Numbered from the stretch's first letter, positions 17,112 to 26,385 are shown. The stretch: 64,000 nt of DNA from CAYREX01 sp964423505 (GCA_964423505.1 CAYREX010000003.1:241447-305446); one strand, 5' to 3'. Notes: a model not told the origin generated them from the sequence alone. Numbers and translations: made by a program.

Positions 17112-17629
17112 TCCATGACCCTTCCCGCCTGGACTATCCTGTCTGCGTAGTACTGCTTCGCCATGGACTCCCGGACCACTCCCCGGGAGGACGACGAGTG
17201 GACGAAGTAGCCGTTTCCCACGTAAATGCCCACGTGAGAGATCCCGGAGCCGGAGGTGTCGAAGAAGAGGAGGTCGCCGAAGCTGAGCTCCTGCGGGTCG
17301 ACCCGTTCGGCCGAGGCCGCCTGCTGGCTGGCAGTCCTCGGTATGGCTACCCCCACCGCCCCGAAGACCGCCTGGGTGAAGCCCGAGCAGTCGACGCCGG
17401 TCCTGGACTCGCCCCCGTAGACGTACGGCGTACCCATCCACGAGTCTATCTCGTCCATCAGCGCGTTCTCGCCAGAGGTGGCCGGCCCGCGGGACGCCGC
17501 CGCCCCGGCGGACCAGTCGCCGGAGGAGCAGCGGATGCCGCCTCCCCTGTAGACCGGGGCCGTCGCGCACCCGGCGAGGAGCAGGGCTCCCGCCAGGGCG
17601 ACTGCCGGAGCCCGGCCGGCGGCTCTCAA
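17108..17629 (-). CDS. NlpC/P60 cell-wall endopeptidase lipoprotein
   Basis: 173 residues. A lipobox LLAGC (Cys21) anchors it. The NlpC/P60 domain has catalytic Cys81 in DCSGF, His132 in SHVGIYVG and His144 in YFVH. Family members cleave D-Glu-DAP or related bonds in peptidoglycan. The TTG start at 17629 forms a TTGA overlap with the nadB stop. Confidence 0.9.
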   Translation of the reverse strand: MRAAGRAPAVALAGALLLAGCATAPVYRGGGIRCSSGDWSAGAAASRGPATSGENALMDEIDSWMGTPYVYGGESRTGVDCSGFTQAVFGAVGVAIPRTASQQAASAERVDPQELSFGDLLFFDTSGSGISHVGIYVGNGYFVHSSSSRGVVRESMAKQYYADRIVQAGRVME

Positions 17630-19230
17630 GAGTTCGACCTCACCGTGGTGTCCTTCGCGGAGGGGGAGGTGTCGGGGCAGTCCAGGCTGTAGTGAAGTCC
17701 CCTGCTCTCCCGCCTGAGGAGGGCGGAGCGGATGATGCTCCTGCTCACGGTGCAGATGTTCCGTAGCTCAAGCAGCTCGATGGTTGGCAGGTGGGACCAG
17801 TAGTCCTCCTCAACCTCCCGGGAGAGGAGGTCCAGGAGCCGGAGGGCCCTGTGAAGCCTCCGGTCGGTCCGGACTATCCCCACGTAGTCCCACATGACGC
17901 TGCGGATGGCTGCCCAGGCGTGGTCCACCAGCACGCTCTCCGAGAGCGGCTCCGCCCTTCCGAAGTGCCAGTCCCGGGCCCTGAACCGCTCCGGGTTCCC
18001 CATGGTGCCCGGTATCGCCTTCGCGGCCAGCATGCCCATGACCCCCGCCTCCAGGAGGCTGTTGCTGCCGAGACGGTTGGCTCCGTGGAACCCGGTGGAG
18101 GCAGCCTCGCCTATCGCCCGGAGGCCGCTCATGTCGGTGGCGCCGTCCGGGGCGCTCAGTATCCCCCCCACGGTGTAGTGTGCGGCCGGGACCACGGGTA
18201 TCGGCTCATCCCATGGTACGATGCCCACGGACATAACGCCGCTTGTCACCTGCGGGAAGGACTCCTCCAGCCTGCTCCTCCCGAGGGAGGTCGCGTCCAG
18301 GAGGACATGGTCGTTCCCCAGCCTCTTCATCTCCGAGTCGATGGCCCTGGCCACCACGTCCCTGGGCGCCAGCTCCATCCGCTCGGGGTCGTAGTCGGAC
18401 ATGAACCTCCGGCCGTCCAGGCTCAGGAGGACCGCCCCCTCTCCCCTGAGCGCCTCGGTGACCAGGAAGTTGCGCTTCTCCGGATGGAAGAGGCAGGTCG
18501 GGTGGAACTGGTAGAACTCCATGTTCCGCAGGGGAAGACCGGCCCTGTAGGCCATCGCCATGCCATCGCCGGTGGCAGAGTCCTGGTTGGAGGTGTACCT
18601 GTATACCTTGCCGGCGCCGCCGGTGGCCATCACCGTCTCGCCGGCGAGCAGCGAGACGACGTCTCCGCCCCTGAGGACGTGAGCGCCCAGGCACCTGTCC
18701 CTGCCCCGCTCCACCAGCTCGGGCATCTCCCTGCTGGCGGTGAGCAGGTTCACCGCGAAAGCCCCCTCGAGGATGCGTATGTTCGGCTTCTCGAGGCATC
18801 TCTCGGTCAGGGTCTCGCTCAGGTACCTGCCGGTCCTGTCCTTGTGATGCAGCACCCTCCTGACGCTGTGCCCGCCCTCTATGCCGGTCCGTCCCACCCC
18901 GCCGGCCCCCTCCAGCACCGCGCCCCAGTCGGCCAGCCTGTCCACCAGCTCCGGGCCCATCCCGATGATGCGCCGGGCAGCCTGCTCGTCCACCAGACCG
19001 CCGCCGGCGTCCCTGGTGTCCTCCAGGTGCAGCCGGAAGCTGTCCTCGGGGGCCACCGCCGCTGCCATTCCCCCCTGCGCGAGGTATGTGCTGCCGGTGG
19101 GGACGGGCACCTTGCTGAGCACAGTGACGTCCAGCTCATCCGGCAGTGAGAGCGCGCAGGTGAGGCCGGCCATCCCGGCGCCCACTACAAGGACATCGGT
19201 CCGCTCCGCCGATTCTGTCGAGCCGCTCAT
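17626..19230 (-). CDS. nadB: L-aspartate oxidase
   Basis: A flavoprotein that makes iminoaspartate, the first step of NAD synthesis from aspartate. 534 residues: VLVVGAGMAGLTCAL (FAD), STYLAQGGMAA, GGHSVRRVLHHKDRTG, VMATGGAGKVYRYTSN, FHPTCLF and HYTVGGI. ATG 19230 overlaps the lpxK stop (ATGA) and is preferred over an upstream in-frame start. The partner quinolinate synthase NadA is not in the window. Confidence 0.95.
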   Translation of the reverse strand: MSGSTESAERTDVLVVGAGMAGLTCALSLPDELDVTVLSKVPVPTGSTYLAQGGMAAAVAPEDSFRLHLEDTRDAGGGLVDEQAARRIIGMGPELVDRLADWGAVLEGAGGVGRTGIEGGHSVRRVLHHKDRTGRYLSETLTERCLEKPNIRILEGAFAVNLLTASREMPELVERGRDRCLGAHVLRGGDVVSLLAGETVMATGGAGKVYRYTSNQDSATGDGMAMAYRAGLPLRNMEFYQFHPTCLFHPEKRNFLVTEALRGEGAVLLSLDGRRFMSDYDPERMELAPRDVVARAIDSEMKRLGNDHVLLDATSLGRSRLEESFPQVTSGVMSVGIVPWDEPIPVVPAAHYTVGGILSAPDGATDMSGLRAIGEAASTGFHGANRLGSNSLLEAGVMGMLAAKAIPGTMGNPERFRARDWHFGRAEPLSESVLVDHAWAAIRSVMWDYVGIVRTDRRLHRALRLLDLLSREVEEDYWSHLPTIELLELRNICTVSRSIIRSALLRRESRGLHYSLDCPDTSPSAKDTTVRSNS

Positions 19231-20327
19231 CCGCTCCCGTCCTCTCTTCGCCACTCGGTCCCGAGGAGCGCGGCCACCCGGTCCATGAGCTCGCTGACGT
19301 CGCCGCGCACGTCGAGCTCCACCCGGAGGAACGGCACGTCGTCCGCTCCGAGCAGGTCACGGAGCCGGACTGCGTCCTTCTCGGTTGTAAGCAGGTGGTC
19401 GGCCCCGCTCTCCCGCCGCCTGCGGTCCAGCTCCGCCAGGTCCCCGGCCCGGTACTCGTAGTGGTCCGGAAGCTCGACGAGACCCGTCGTCTCCGCGCCG
19501 GCCTCTCGGAGGGTCCGGCGGAAGCTGTCCGGCCTGCCGATGCCGCAGAAGGCCAGGAACCTGGCCCTCCGAATATCCGGGGCGGTACCTCCGCCTGCAA
19601 GCCCGACCGCTGCCGGGAGGATCCTGCTGTAGACCGCCGGGGCCCTCCAGTTGTGATCGGCCAGCCTGCGCCTGGTCCACTCGGCGGACATCCCCCTCTC
19701 CACGCGGTTGACCCAGAGGACGTCTGCCCTGGAGAGGGCCGAGGGATGCTCCCTGAGCGTTCCGGACGGCATCACTCCGCCTGAGCCCAGCGGCCTCTCG
19801 AAGTCCACCACCACCAGGTCGAGGTCCCGGTGCAGGCGGAGGTGCTGGAAGCCGTCGTCCAGGATGACCACGTCGGGCTCCCCCTCCATCACGGCCCTGG
19901 CCGCCGCATCCGACTTGGACTTGCCCGCGTAGACCCTGGCCCTGCCCAGGAGCTTCCCGGCCAGCAGTAGTACCTCGTCGCTCAGGTCGCCCGGCCTGGC
20001 AGCCATGTCCGGGTGGACCCTGACCGGGTCGGAGAGCCTGCCCAGGTTCCGTGCCACCACGGCCACGCTGTGCCCGGTGCCGGATATGCGCCTGGCCAGC
20101 CACTCCACGACGGGGGTCTTGCCCGTGCCGCCCATCTCGATGTTGCCAACGCTGATGACCGGTACCGGCAGCTTCAGGCTCCTTCGGGGTGAGGACTCGT
20201 ACCATACCCTCCTGGCCCGGGCCGCCAGCGAGACGGCGGCCCCCACCGGAGAGAGCAGGTAACCGACCAGACCCGGCAGCCCCTCCCGGGCCGCCATCCT
20301 CCGGTGGAAGCGGTCCGGCCTCCTCAA
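19227..20327 (-). CDS. lpxK: tetraacyldisaccharide 4'-kinase
   Basis: LpxK phosphorylates the 4' position of the lipid A disaccharide at the inner membrane. About 366 residues, with a hydrophobic N-terminal helix, the P-loop GGTGKTP, ILDDGFQHLRL and TTEKDAVRL. TTG 20327 (TTGA overlap with the preceding stop, behind GGGAGG) is preferred; ATG 20297 is the alternative. Together with the upstream Kdo transferase fusion and lpxB it shows that the cell makes lipid A. Confidence 0.93.
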   Translation of the reverse strand: MRRPDRFHRRMAAREGLPGLVGYLLSPVGAAVSLAARARRVWYESSPRRSLKLPVPVISVGNIEMGGTGKTPVVEWLARRISGTGHSVAVVARNLGRLSDPVRVHPDMAARPGDLSDEVLLLAGKLLGRARVYAGKSKSDAAARAVMEGEPDVVILDDGFQHLRLHRDLDLVVVDFERPLGSGGVMPSGTLREHPSALSRADVLWVNRVERGMSAEWTRRRLADHNWRAPAVYSRILPAAVGLAGGGTAPDIRRARFLAFCGIGRPDSFRRTLREAGAETTGLVELPDHYEYRAGDLAELDRRRRESGADHLLTTEKDAVRLRDLLGADDVPFLRVELDVRGDVSELMDRVAALLGTEWRREDGSG

Positions 20328-22207
20328 GCTCCCCCCCCTCCCGCCGGGCGGTCCCCCGGCAGGGCCTCGTCTACCAGCCGACCGAAGGCGGCGGCTGCGC
20401 CTCCGGCATGCCTGGCGGCCAGCCCGCGCAGGCTGTCGGCAGCTCCCGGTGGCGTCCCCCCGGGGGCGGCGAGACGCCTCAGGGCCTCCTCCAGCGAGCT
20501 CCGGCCTTCGGCCACCGCCGCCAGCCCGCCGCATGCGGCCTCCGCTACCACCTCCCGGAAGCTCCCGTGGTCGGGGCCGACCACCACCGGGACCCCCCTC
20601 TGCATCGGCTCGAGGACGTTGTGTCCACCGTGACCCGTCAGCGTGCCGCCGACGAACGCCACGTCCCCGATGCCGTACATCCTGGCCAGAAGACCGTGGG
20701 TATCCACCAGCACGCAGTCCGCGCCATCAGCCGGCTCTCCGCCCTCCAGGTCGCTCCACATGGCGCACTCTATGCCCAGGGAGGCCAGCTCCCTCTCGAC
20801 CCGGGGTATGCGCTCGAGGTGCCGCGGGGCGATCACCGGCACGAGCCCGGCGGCGATGGCGGCCCGCGCCACCTCCCTCTCCTCCCCCCGCCTTGTGGAC
20901 CCTGCCACGACTACCCTCCCGCCGGAGGGCAGCAGCCGCCTCCATCCGGGCGGGGGGTCGCCAGGGTCCGCCAGCGACTTGGAGTCGCCGGTGACCTGCA
21001 GCAGCCTCTCCGGCGCGCCCAGCGCCGCCAGCCTCTCCGCGTCCTCCCCGGAGCGGGCGAGGATGCCGACCATGCATGCCAGCGACCGGGAGAGAAGCGG
21101 GCGCAGCGGCCTGTAGCCACGGAGGCTGGAGGGCGACAGCCTGGCGTTGACCATCATGCAGGGCACCCCGCGGCGTATGGCAGTCGTCAGCGTCACCGGC
21201 CAGAGCTCGGTCTCCGCCAGGACCAGGATGCGCGGCCGGACCCTCTCCATGAACCGCTCCACGGTACCGGGCAGGTCCAGCGGGGCGAAGCTCCCCCTGA
21301 CCCGCTCCCGGGAGAGGAACTCCCTCCCCGCCGGGGTGGTGCAGGTGACCCAGTGGGGCAGCCGCCTCTCCCTCAGGACCGCCAGGAGGGGCATGAGCCC
21401 CTTCAGCTCACCCAGCGAGGCGCCGTGGAGCCAGACCGGCCGGTCCTCGACCGCGGGCACGAAGCCCCGCCTCTCACCGGACTCCCTGCGCGGCCTGGCC
21501 ATCAGAGCCGCCCGGGCCGCCGGCCCCAGGACCAGCGCCAGCGCTCCGAGCAGGGCCCGGACGGCACCGGCGGATGGCGAGGCGAGCAGCTCCGCCACGG
21601 CCGCGCTCCTGTCGATGGCCCGCGCAAGCCTCGCGGACCACTCCGTGGCGTCTCCGCCGGCGGGCGGGGGCAGGGCCGGCGAGTATGCGGCGACCACCCC
21701 GGCGAACGGCAGGGGAACCATGAAACGGTCCCACGAGCTGAGACGGAGGGCGGGGGCGGCCGCCGCCGCGGAGGGGATCACGGGGACGCCGGAGAGGGCG
21801 GATACCGCCTCGGCGCCCGGACCCACCTCGCCGGCCGGCCCGCGGGGGCCGTCGGGCGTTATCGCGCAGTCGGCCCCCTCCCCGAGAGCCTCCACCATCC
21901 CCCTCACGGCCGCCGCGCCTCCGCGGCTGGTCGAGCCTCGCACCGTCCGGTAGCCCATGGATGATATGACGTTGACGGCGTGCTGCCCGTCACGGTTCAT
22001 GCTGACCAGTACGGTGGCCCCCCGGTCCCGGTGCACCCAGGTCAGTGGAAGCTGATGCCCGTGCCAGAGCGCGTAGAGGACAGGCCCGGAGACGCCGGAG
22101 GCCCTTCCGGATGCGGGGAGCACCCGCCTGCACCTCCATGTGGAGCCGAGCAGGCGGAGCAGCGGCCCTCCCGCCCTCTCGGAGATGCTGAGCAGCCGGT
22201 CATCCAC
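20324..22207 (-). CDS. waaA: fusion of DUF374 acyltransferase-like domain and Kdo transferase (WaaA/KdtA)
   Basis: 627 residues, against about 425 for normal WaaA. Residues ~1-215 match DUF374, a lysophospholipid acyltransferase-fold family (LYALWHGHQLP at 44-54, ITPDGPRGPAGEV at 116-128). Residues ~220-627 are a GT-B Kdo transferase (WLHGASLGELKG at 259-270, LAETELWP at 330-337, GGHNVLEPMQRGVPV near the C-terminus). WaaA adds Kdo to lipid IVA and DUF374 genes often neighbour it, so the fusion would place acyl or Kdo modification of lipid A on one polypeptide. It overlaps lpxB by 8 nt and lpxK by TTGA. Confidence 0.9.
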   Translation of the reverse strand: MDDRLLSISERAGGPLLRLLGSTWRCRRVLPASGRASGVSGPVLYALWHGHQLPLTWVHRDRGATVLVSMNRDGQHAVNVISSMGYRTVRGSTSRGGAAAVRGMVEALGEGADCAITPDGPRGPAGEVGPGAEAVSALSGVPVIPSAAAAAPALRLSSWDRFMVPLPFAGVVAAYSPALPPPAGGDATEWSARLARAIDRSAAVAELLASPSAGAVRALLGALALVLGPAARAALMARPRRESGERRGFVPAVEDRPVWLHGASLGELKGLMPLLAVLRERRLPHWVTCTTPAGREFLSRERVRGSFAPLDLPGTVERFMERVRPRILVLAETELWPVTLTTAIRRGVPCMMVNARLSPSSLRGYRPLRPLLSRSLACMVGILARSGEDAERLAALGAPERLLQVTGDSKSLADPGDPPPGWRRLLPSGGRVVVAGSTRRGEEREVARAAIAAGLVPVIAPRHLERIPRVERELASLGIECAMWSDLEGGEPADGADCVLVDTHGLLARMYGIGDVAFVGGTLTGHGGHNVLEPMQRGVPVVVGPDHGSFREVVAEAACGGLAAVAEGRSSLEEALRRLAAPGGTPPGAADSLRGLAARHAGGAAAAFGRLVDEALPGDRPAGGGGA

Positions 22208-23294
22208 CGCCGACCTCCGCCAGCAGTCGGGAGGCTGCGCGCTCCGACGCCCCCGGCTCCCCCAGGGCTTCCCTGACCAGCGGAAGGAGACGGAGCCTCC
22301 GGTCCCTCCCGGCCCCCTCGCGGAGCATCGGCCGGAGCTCCTCCGCTATCAGGGGACCGCTCACCCGGCTCTGGATGAGCTCCGGGGAGACGTCGGTGCC
22401 GGTGACGATGTTGGCCATCCCTATCCGGCTGACCCCCCTGACCATGAGCCTGGCCAGAAGCCAGGTGGCCGGAGAGGTCCTGTAGACCGTGACGAAGGGC
22501 ACTCCGTGGAGAGAGGTCTCCAGGGTTGCCGTGCCCGAGCAGACAACCGCCGCCGCCGCACCCTCCAGCGCCTCCCGGAGGCTGCCGGCGAGCCTGACGC
22601 CCGGGAGCGCGGAGGCTGCCCCGTAGAGCTCCGCGGGGACGCTGGCGGAGACGGCCACGGTCACCTCCGGGGCCATGCCCTCCCGGCGGAGCCCGGAGAC
22701 GGCCTCCAGCATCGGGGGGAGCATCCCGCCCACCTCCTGGGCCCTGCTGCCCGGGAGCAGTGCCAGAGGCCCATCCGGGTCGCTGTGCGTGGGCTCCGGG
22801 ACGGCGTCCACCAGCGGGTGGCCGACCCAGACGGCGGGCACCCCCCTCTCCCGGTAGAACCCCTCCTCGAAGCGGAAGAGCGTCATCATGAGATCGACAC
22901 CCCTCCTCACCCTCCTGACCCTGCCCCTGCCCCAGGCCCAGAGCTGCGGGGAGACGTAGTAGACAACCCTGAGGCCACGCCTGGCGGCCCATTCGGCCAG
23001 GGGGAGGTTCATCCCGGGGTAGTCCACGAGCAGGAGAGCGTCCGGATGGCTCTCCAGCGCCTCCCGGCGGAGCGCCCTGCCCAGCCTGCGGAGCCTGCCG
23101 AGACTGGTCGCGACCTCGGCGAACCCCATCACGGAGTAGTCCCGGAGATGGTGGGTGACTTCCATGCCCGCCGCTGCGAGCCTGTCGCCGCCCAGCCCGG
23201 AGCACCGGACCCGGGCCATACCGGAGAGCGACTCCAGGAGCTCCGCTGCCCGGATGTCGCCGGAGGGGTCCCCGGCGGAGACCAGGAGCCTCAT
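22200..23294 (-). CDS. lpxB: lipid-A-disaccharide synthase
   Basis: LpxB joins UDP-diacylglucosamine and lipid X to form the beta-1,6 disaccharide. 364 residues: AGDPSGD at the N-terminus, LVDYPGMNLPLA, VYYVSPQLWAWGRGR, LALLPGSRAQEV and VCSGTATLE. The open frame extends further upstream, but ATG 23294 starts the family domain and overlaps the preceding stop (ATGA). Confidence 0.96.
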   Translation of the reverse strand: MRLLVSAGDPSGDIRAAELLESLSGMARVRCSGLGGDRLAAAGMEVTHHLRDYSVMGFAEVATSLGRLRRLGRALRREALESHPDALLLVDYPGMNLPLAEWAARRGLRVVYYVSPQLWAWGRGRVRRVRRGVDLMMTLFRFEEGFYRERGVPAVWVGHPLVDAVPEPTHSDPDGPLALLPGSRAQEVGGMLPPMLEAVSGLRREGMAPEVTVAVSASVPAELYGAASALPGVRLAGSLREALEGAAAAVVCSGTATLETSLHGVPFVTVYRTSPATWLLARLMVRGVSRIGMANIVTGTDVSPELIQSRVSGPLIAEELRPMLREGAGRDRRLRLLPLVREALGEPGASERAASRLLAEVGGG

Positions 23295-24226
23295 GGGGCC
23301 GCGGCTGTCCCCCCGAGCCGGGAGAGCGACTCCTCTATGCGCGAGGATATCATCTGTGCCACCTCGAGCGCCCGCAGCCCGTCGGCGCCGGTCACCGCAG
23401 GCCGTCCCTCCCCCGAGCAGGCGGCCATGAAGTCGCGGAGCTCCTCCGTGAGGGCGTCCCTCTCCACCACCTGCACGTCCAGGGGCCTTATGGAGGTCCC
23501 CTCCAGGACGTAGGCGTCGACCTCCCGGGATGCGAAGTCCACGGCGACGTAGCTGCCGGGCTGGAAGAACCTGAGCCTCCTCATCTGCTCCCTGGAAATG
23601 CGGCTGGCGGTCATGTTCACCACGCAACCGCTCTCGAAGAGGATCCTCGCGCTCGCTATGTCCACGTTGCCGCTAAGCACCGGCACCCCGGAGGCGTGGA
23701 CCTCCGAGACCGGCGAGCCTATCAGGGAGAGGACGAGGTCGATGTCGTGTATCATCAGGTCCATCACCACCGAGACATCGGTACCCCGGGGCCTGAAGGG
23801 CGCCATCCTGTGGCCCTCCACGAAAACCGGCCTGTCCAGGATGTCCGACGCGGCAAGCACCGCCGGGTTGAAGCGCTCGACGTGCCCCACCGCCAGGGTG
23901 AGGCCCCTCTCCCGGGCCAGCTCCACCATCTCCCTGCCCTCGGCGGCGTTGGCGGAGAGCGGCTTCTCCACCAGGACGTGCAGCCCCTCCGAGAGGGCTC
24001 GAGTCGCCACGTCCCGGTGGGAGGAGGTGGTGGTGGCAACCACGACGGCGTCGCATGCCGCAAGCAGCTCGCCCAGGCTCCCGGTGGGGCTGGCTCCCAG
24101 CCTCTCCGACACATCCGCCAGTCGTGCGGCGTCAGTGTCCCATACCGGCACCGGGGCGCCGGTCAGCTCCCCCAGTATCCTGGCGTGGTGGTATCCGAGA
24201 TGGCCGACTCCGACGACTCCTGTCAT
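23291..24226 (-). CDS. Gfo/Idh/MocA-family oxidoreductase
   Basis: 311 residues: Rossmann start GVVGVGHLGYHHA, VVATTTSSH, and the family motif VEKPLS followed by GHVERFNPA. The catalytic region is DLMIHDIDLVLSL. Its overlap with lpxB suggests a sugar-nucleotide dehydrogenase of lipid A or LPS synthesis. A GnnA-like role (making 3-amino lipid A with a GnnB aminotransferase) is possible, but no GnnB-like gene is next to it. Confidence 0.75.
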   Translation of the reverse strand: MTGVVGVGHLGYHHARILGELTGAPVPVWDTDAARLADVSERLGASPTGSLGELLAACDAVVVATTTSSHRDVATRALSEGLHVLVEKPLSANAAEGREMVELARERGLTLAVGHVERFNPAVLAASDILDRPVFVEGHRMAPFRPRGTDVSVVMDLMIHDIDLVLSLIGSPVSEVHASGVPVLSGNVDIASARILFESGCVVNMTASRISREQMRRLRFFQPGSYVAVDFASREVDAYVLEGTSIRPLDVQVVERDALTEELRDFMAACSGEGRPAVTGADGLRALEVAQMISSRIEESLSRLGGTAAAP

Positions 24227-24227
24227 G

Positions 24228-25253
24228 CTAGCCTCCAAACGTGGCGAGGACATCGGCGGCCCGGCCCACGTCCTCCGGGGCAAGGGAAAGATGCGTGACC
24301 ATCCTGAGGGTGTCCGGTGAGACGGCCAGGGTGAGGACGCCCAGCTCCGCCAGGCGCCGCTCCGCTCGCCCTGCGTCGCCTCCGCGAACCCGCGCCAGGA
24401 CGATGTTGGTCTCCGGCCGGCGGAAGGCGTCCAGCCCCGGGGAGCGCTCGATCGCCTCCGCCAGCTCCGCCGCGTACCCGTGGGTAACGCCGAGCCGGGG
24501 GAGGTTCCGCTCGAGGGCGTAGAGGCAGGCGGCCGCCAGCACGCCCGACTGACGCATCCCCCCTCCAGCCCACTTCCTGTGGAGCCGGACCGCGCTTTCG
24601 TCCCCGGGACCGCAGGCCAGCACGGAGCATGCCGGGCAGCCCAGCGCCTTCGAGAAGCAGACCGTCACCATGCGGAAGCCGGCGCAGAGATCGCTCAGCT
24701 CTCTGCCGGAGGCCTCCGCCGAGTGCCACAGCCTGGCGCCGTCGAGGAAGACGGAAGCACCGGCCTCCTCCGCAGCGGCCAATACGCCGGCGACGGAGGC
24801 GGGAGCCGGCACGATGCCGCCGAGCATGTTGTGGGTGCTCTCCAGGGCCACCAGGGTCCTCGGGGCGTGGTGCACGTCCTCCGGCCTGGAGAGCGCATCC
24901 GAGACGGCGGGCGGCGGAAGGCATCCGTCCTCCGCCTCGTCCAGGCGGTGGAGCTGCACGCCGCCCAGGGCGGAGTGCTGCCCCCCCTCGTGGCCGTACA
25001 GGTGGCTGGCGCTGCCGCAGAGCACCTCGTCGCCCGGCGTGGTCATGCTCCTGACGGCCACGCCGTTGGACATCGTGCCGGTCGGCATCAGGACGGCGGA
25101 GCCCATGCCGGTCATCTCCGCCATCCTCCGCTCGAGCGCGAGGACGGTCGGGTCCTCCCCGAAGACGTCGTCACCTACCTCGGCGGCGGAGATGGCCTCC
25201 CTCATCCCCGGGCAGGGGAGGCTGACCGTGTCGCTCCTTAGGTCTACCGGCAC
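24228..25253 (-). CDS. low-specificity threonine aldolase (PLP)
   Basis: A 341-residue beta-eliminating lyase: DLRSDTVSLP at the N-terminus, GDDVFGEDPTV, MPTGTMSNGVA, and the PLP Lys in FSKALGCPA. It cleaves threonine or allo-threonine to glycine and acetaldehyde. The GTG start overlaps the ddl stop by 10 nt, and the stop lies one base before the oxidoreductase start. Confidence 0.9.
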   Translation of the reverse strand: MPVDLRSDTVSLPCPGMREAISAAEVGDDVFGEDPTVLALERRMAEMTGMGSAVLMPTGTMSNGVAVRSMTTPGDEVLCGSASHLYGHEGGQHSALGGVQLHRLDEAEDGCLPPPAVSDALSRPEDVHHAPRTLVALESTHNMLGGIVPAPASVAGVLAAAEEAGASVFLDGARLWHSAEASGRELSDLCAGFRMVTVCFSKALGCPACSVLACGPGDESAVRLHRKWAGGGMRQSGVLAAACLYALERNLPRLGVTHGYAAELAEAIERSPGLDAFRRPETNIVLARVRGGDAGRAERRLAELGVLTLAVSPDTLRMVTHLSLAPEDVGRAADVLATFGG

Positions 25254-26260
25254 GATGTCCTTCCGGAGGGCCCCTCGCCCCGCGCGCGGTCCAGTGCCGC
25301 CTCCAGTATCCTCCCCATCACTTCCTCCAGGGGGACGCCGGTCGGCTCCCAGAGCTTCGGGAACATGCTTATCTCGGTGAAGCCGGGTATCGTGTTCACC
25401 TCGTTCATGAAGAGCGACCCCTCACGGTCGACCAGGAAGTCCACCCTGCCGAAGCCGGTGTCCCCGAGCAGCAGGAACGTCCGGGCGGCCGCCTCCCGGA
25501 GAGCCAGGGAGAGCCGCTCCTCCAGGTCGGCCGGCACCAGGAGCCGGGAGCCGGCGTCGCCGTACTTGGCCTCGTAGCTGTACCAGCTCTCCCCCGGGAG
25601 GATCTCCCCCGGCAGGGAGGTGGAGAGGCCGGAAGAGTCGCGGACCACGGCCACCTCCAGCTCGCGGGCCGGCTCCATGCAGCTCTCCAGCACGACCCTG
25701 CGGTCGTACCCGGATGCCAGCTCGAGCGCCGCCTCCAGCTGCGTCGGGGAGTCGACCCTGGAGATGCCCACGCTGGAGCCCATCCTGGACGGCTTGACGA
25801 AGAGCGGCATCCCCAGCCGCTCCAGGTCCTCCCCGGACGGCACCTCCGGCCACGTGAGCCAGGTCCAGGGGAGGACCGGTATGCCGGCGGCCTCGGCCAG
25901 CATCCTCATGGTCACCTTGTCCATGGCCAGAGCGGAGGCCAGGACCCCGCATCCGGCGCAGGGCCACCCCGCCGCCTCGCAGAGCCCCTGGACCGTCCCG
26001 TCCTCGCCGCCGGGGCCGTGGAGGACCGGGAAGACCAGGTCGAAGCGGACGGGGCGCCCGGCCGAGGAGATGCCCCATGCTCCGGAGGAGCAGCGGAAGG
26101 AGAGAGGCTCCCCCTCCAGCTCCCATGAGCCCTCGGGTGTGATCTCCACCCGGACGACCTCGTGGCCGTACCGTTCGAGGAGCCCTCCCACGTAGGATGC
26201 AGAGACCCTGGAGACAGGGTTCTCGGCGGACACCCCGCCGTAGGGGAGAAGTACCCTCAA
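25244..26260 (-). CDS. ddl: D-alanine--D-alanine ligase
   Basis: An ATP-grasp enzyme making D-Ala-D-Ala for peptidoglycan. It has LPYGGVSAENPVS, PVLHGPGGEDGTVQG, VKPSRMGSSVGIS, GRVDFLVDR and MNEVNTIPGFTE. TTG 26260 lies 4 nt after GGAGG and fits the family N-terminus, giving 338 residues. GTG 26320 is the alternative; it adds 20 residues and would be leaderless, because a TATATT box ends just 6 nt upstream. Confidence 0.92.
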   Translation of the reverse strand: MRVLLPYGGVSAENPVSRVSASYVGGLLERYGHEVVRVEITPEGSWELEGEPLSFRCSSGAWGISSAGRPVRFDLVFPVLHGPGGEDGTVQGLCEAAGWPCAGCGVLASALAMDKVTMRMLAEAAGIPVLPWTWLTWPEVPSGEDLERLGMPLFVKPSRMGSSVGISRVDSPTQLEAALELASGYDRRVVLESCMEPARELEVAVVRDSSGLSTSLPGEILPGESWYSYEAKYGDAGSRLLVPADLEERLSLALREAAARTFLLLGDTGFGRVDFLVDREGSLFMNEVNTIPGFTEISMFPKLWEPTGVPLEEVMGRILEAALDRARGEGPSGRTSCR

Positions 26261-26306
26261 CCGGCCTCCATCGCGATGGGAGCGGGGTTGACCCCCCCCC
26301 GGCGTC

Positions 26307-26334
26307 TTGTAGTTTTCCACCTCACGAATATACC
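26307..26334 (+). promoter_or_regulatory. candidate promoter for the epimerase-gmhB operon
   Basis: TTGTAG (26307-26312), 16 nt, then TATACC (26329-26334), each matching consensus at 4 of 6. The leader would be about 45 nt. The -10 overlaps the opposing -10 of ddl. Confidence 0.45.
26327..26332 (-). promoter_or_regulatory. candidate -10 element for the ddl run
   Basis: TATATT on the minus strand matches the -10 consensus at 5 of 6 and lies 6 nt upstream of GTG 26320, predicting a transcript that starts at or next to that codon. No clear -35 is visible. It shares bases with the -10 of the plus-strand promoter, so the two promoters may exclude each other. Confidence 0.4.
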
Positions 26335-26385
26335 CAAGCCGTCACTTCCAGGAAGGGATGCCATGCACGCCGGAGAACAGCCTTC

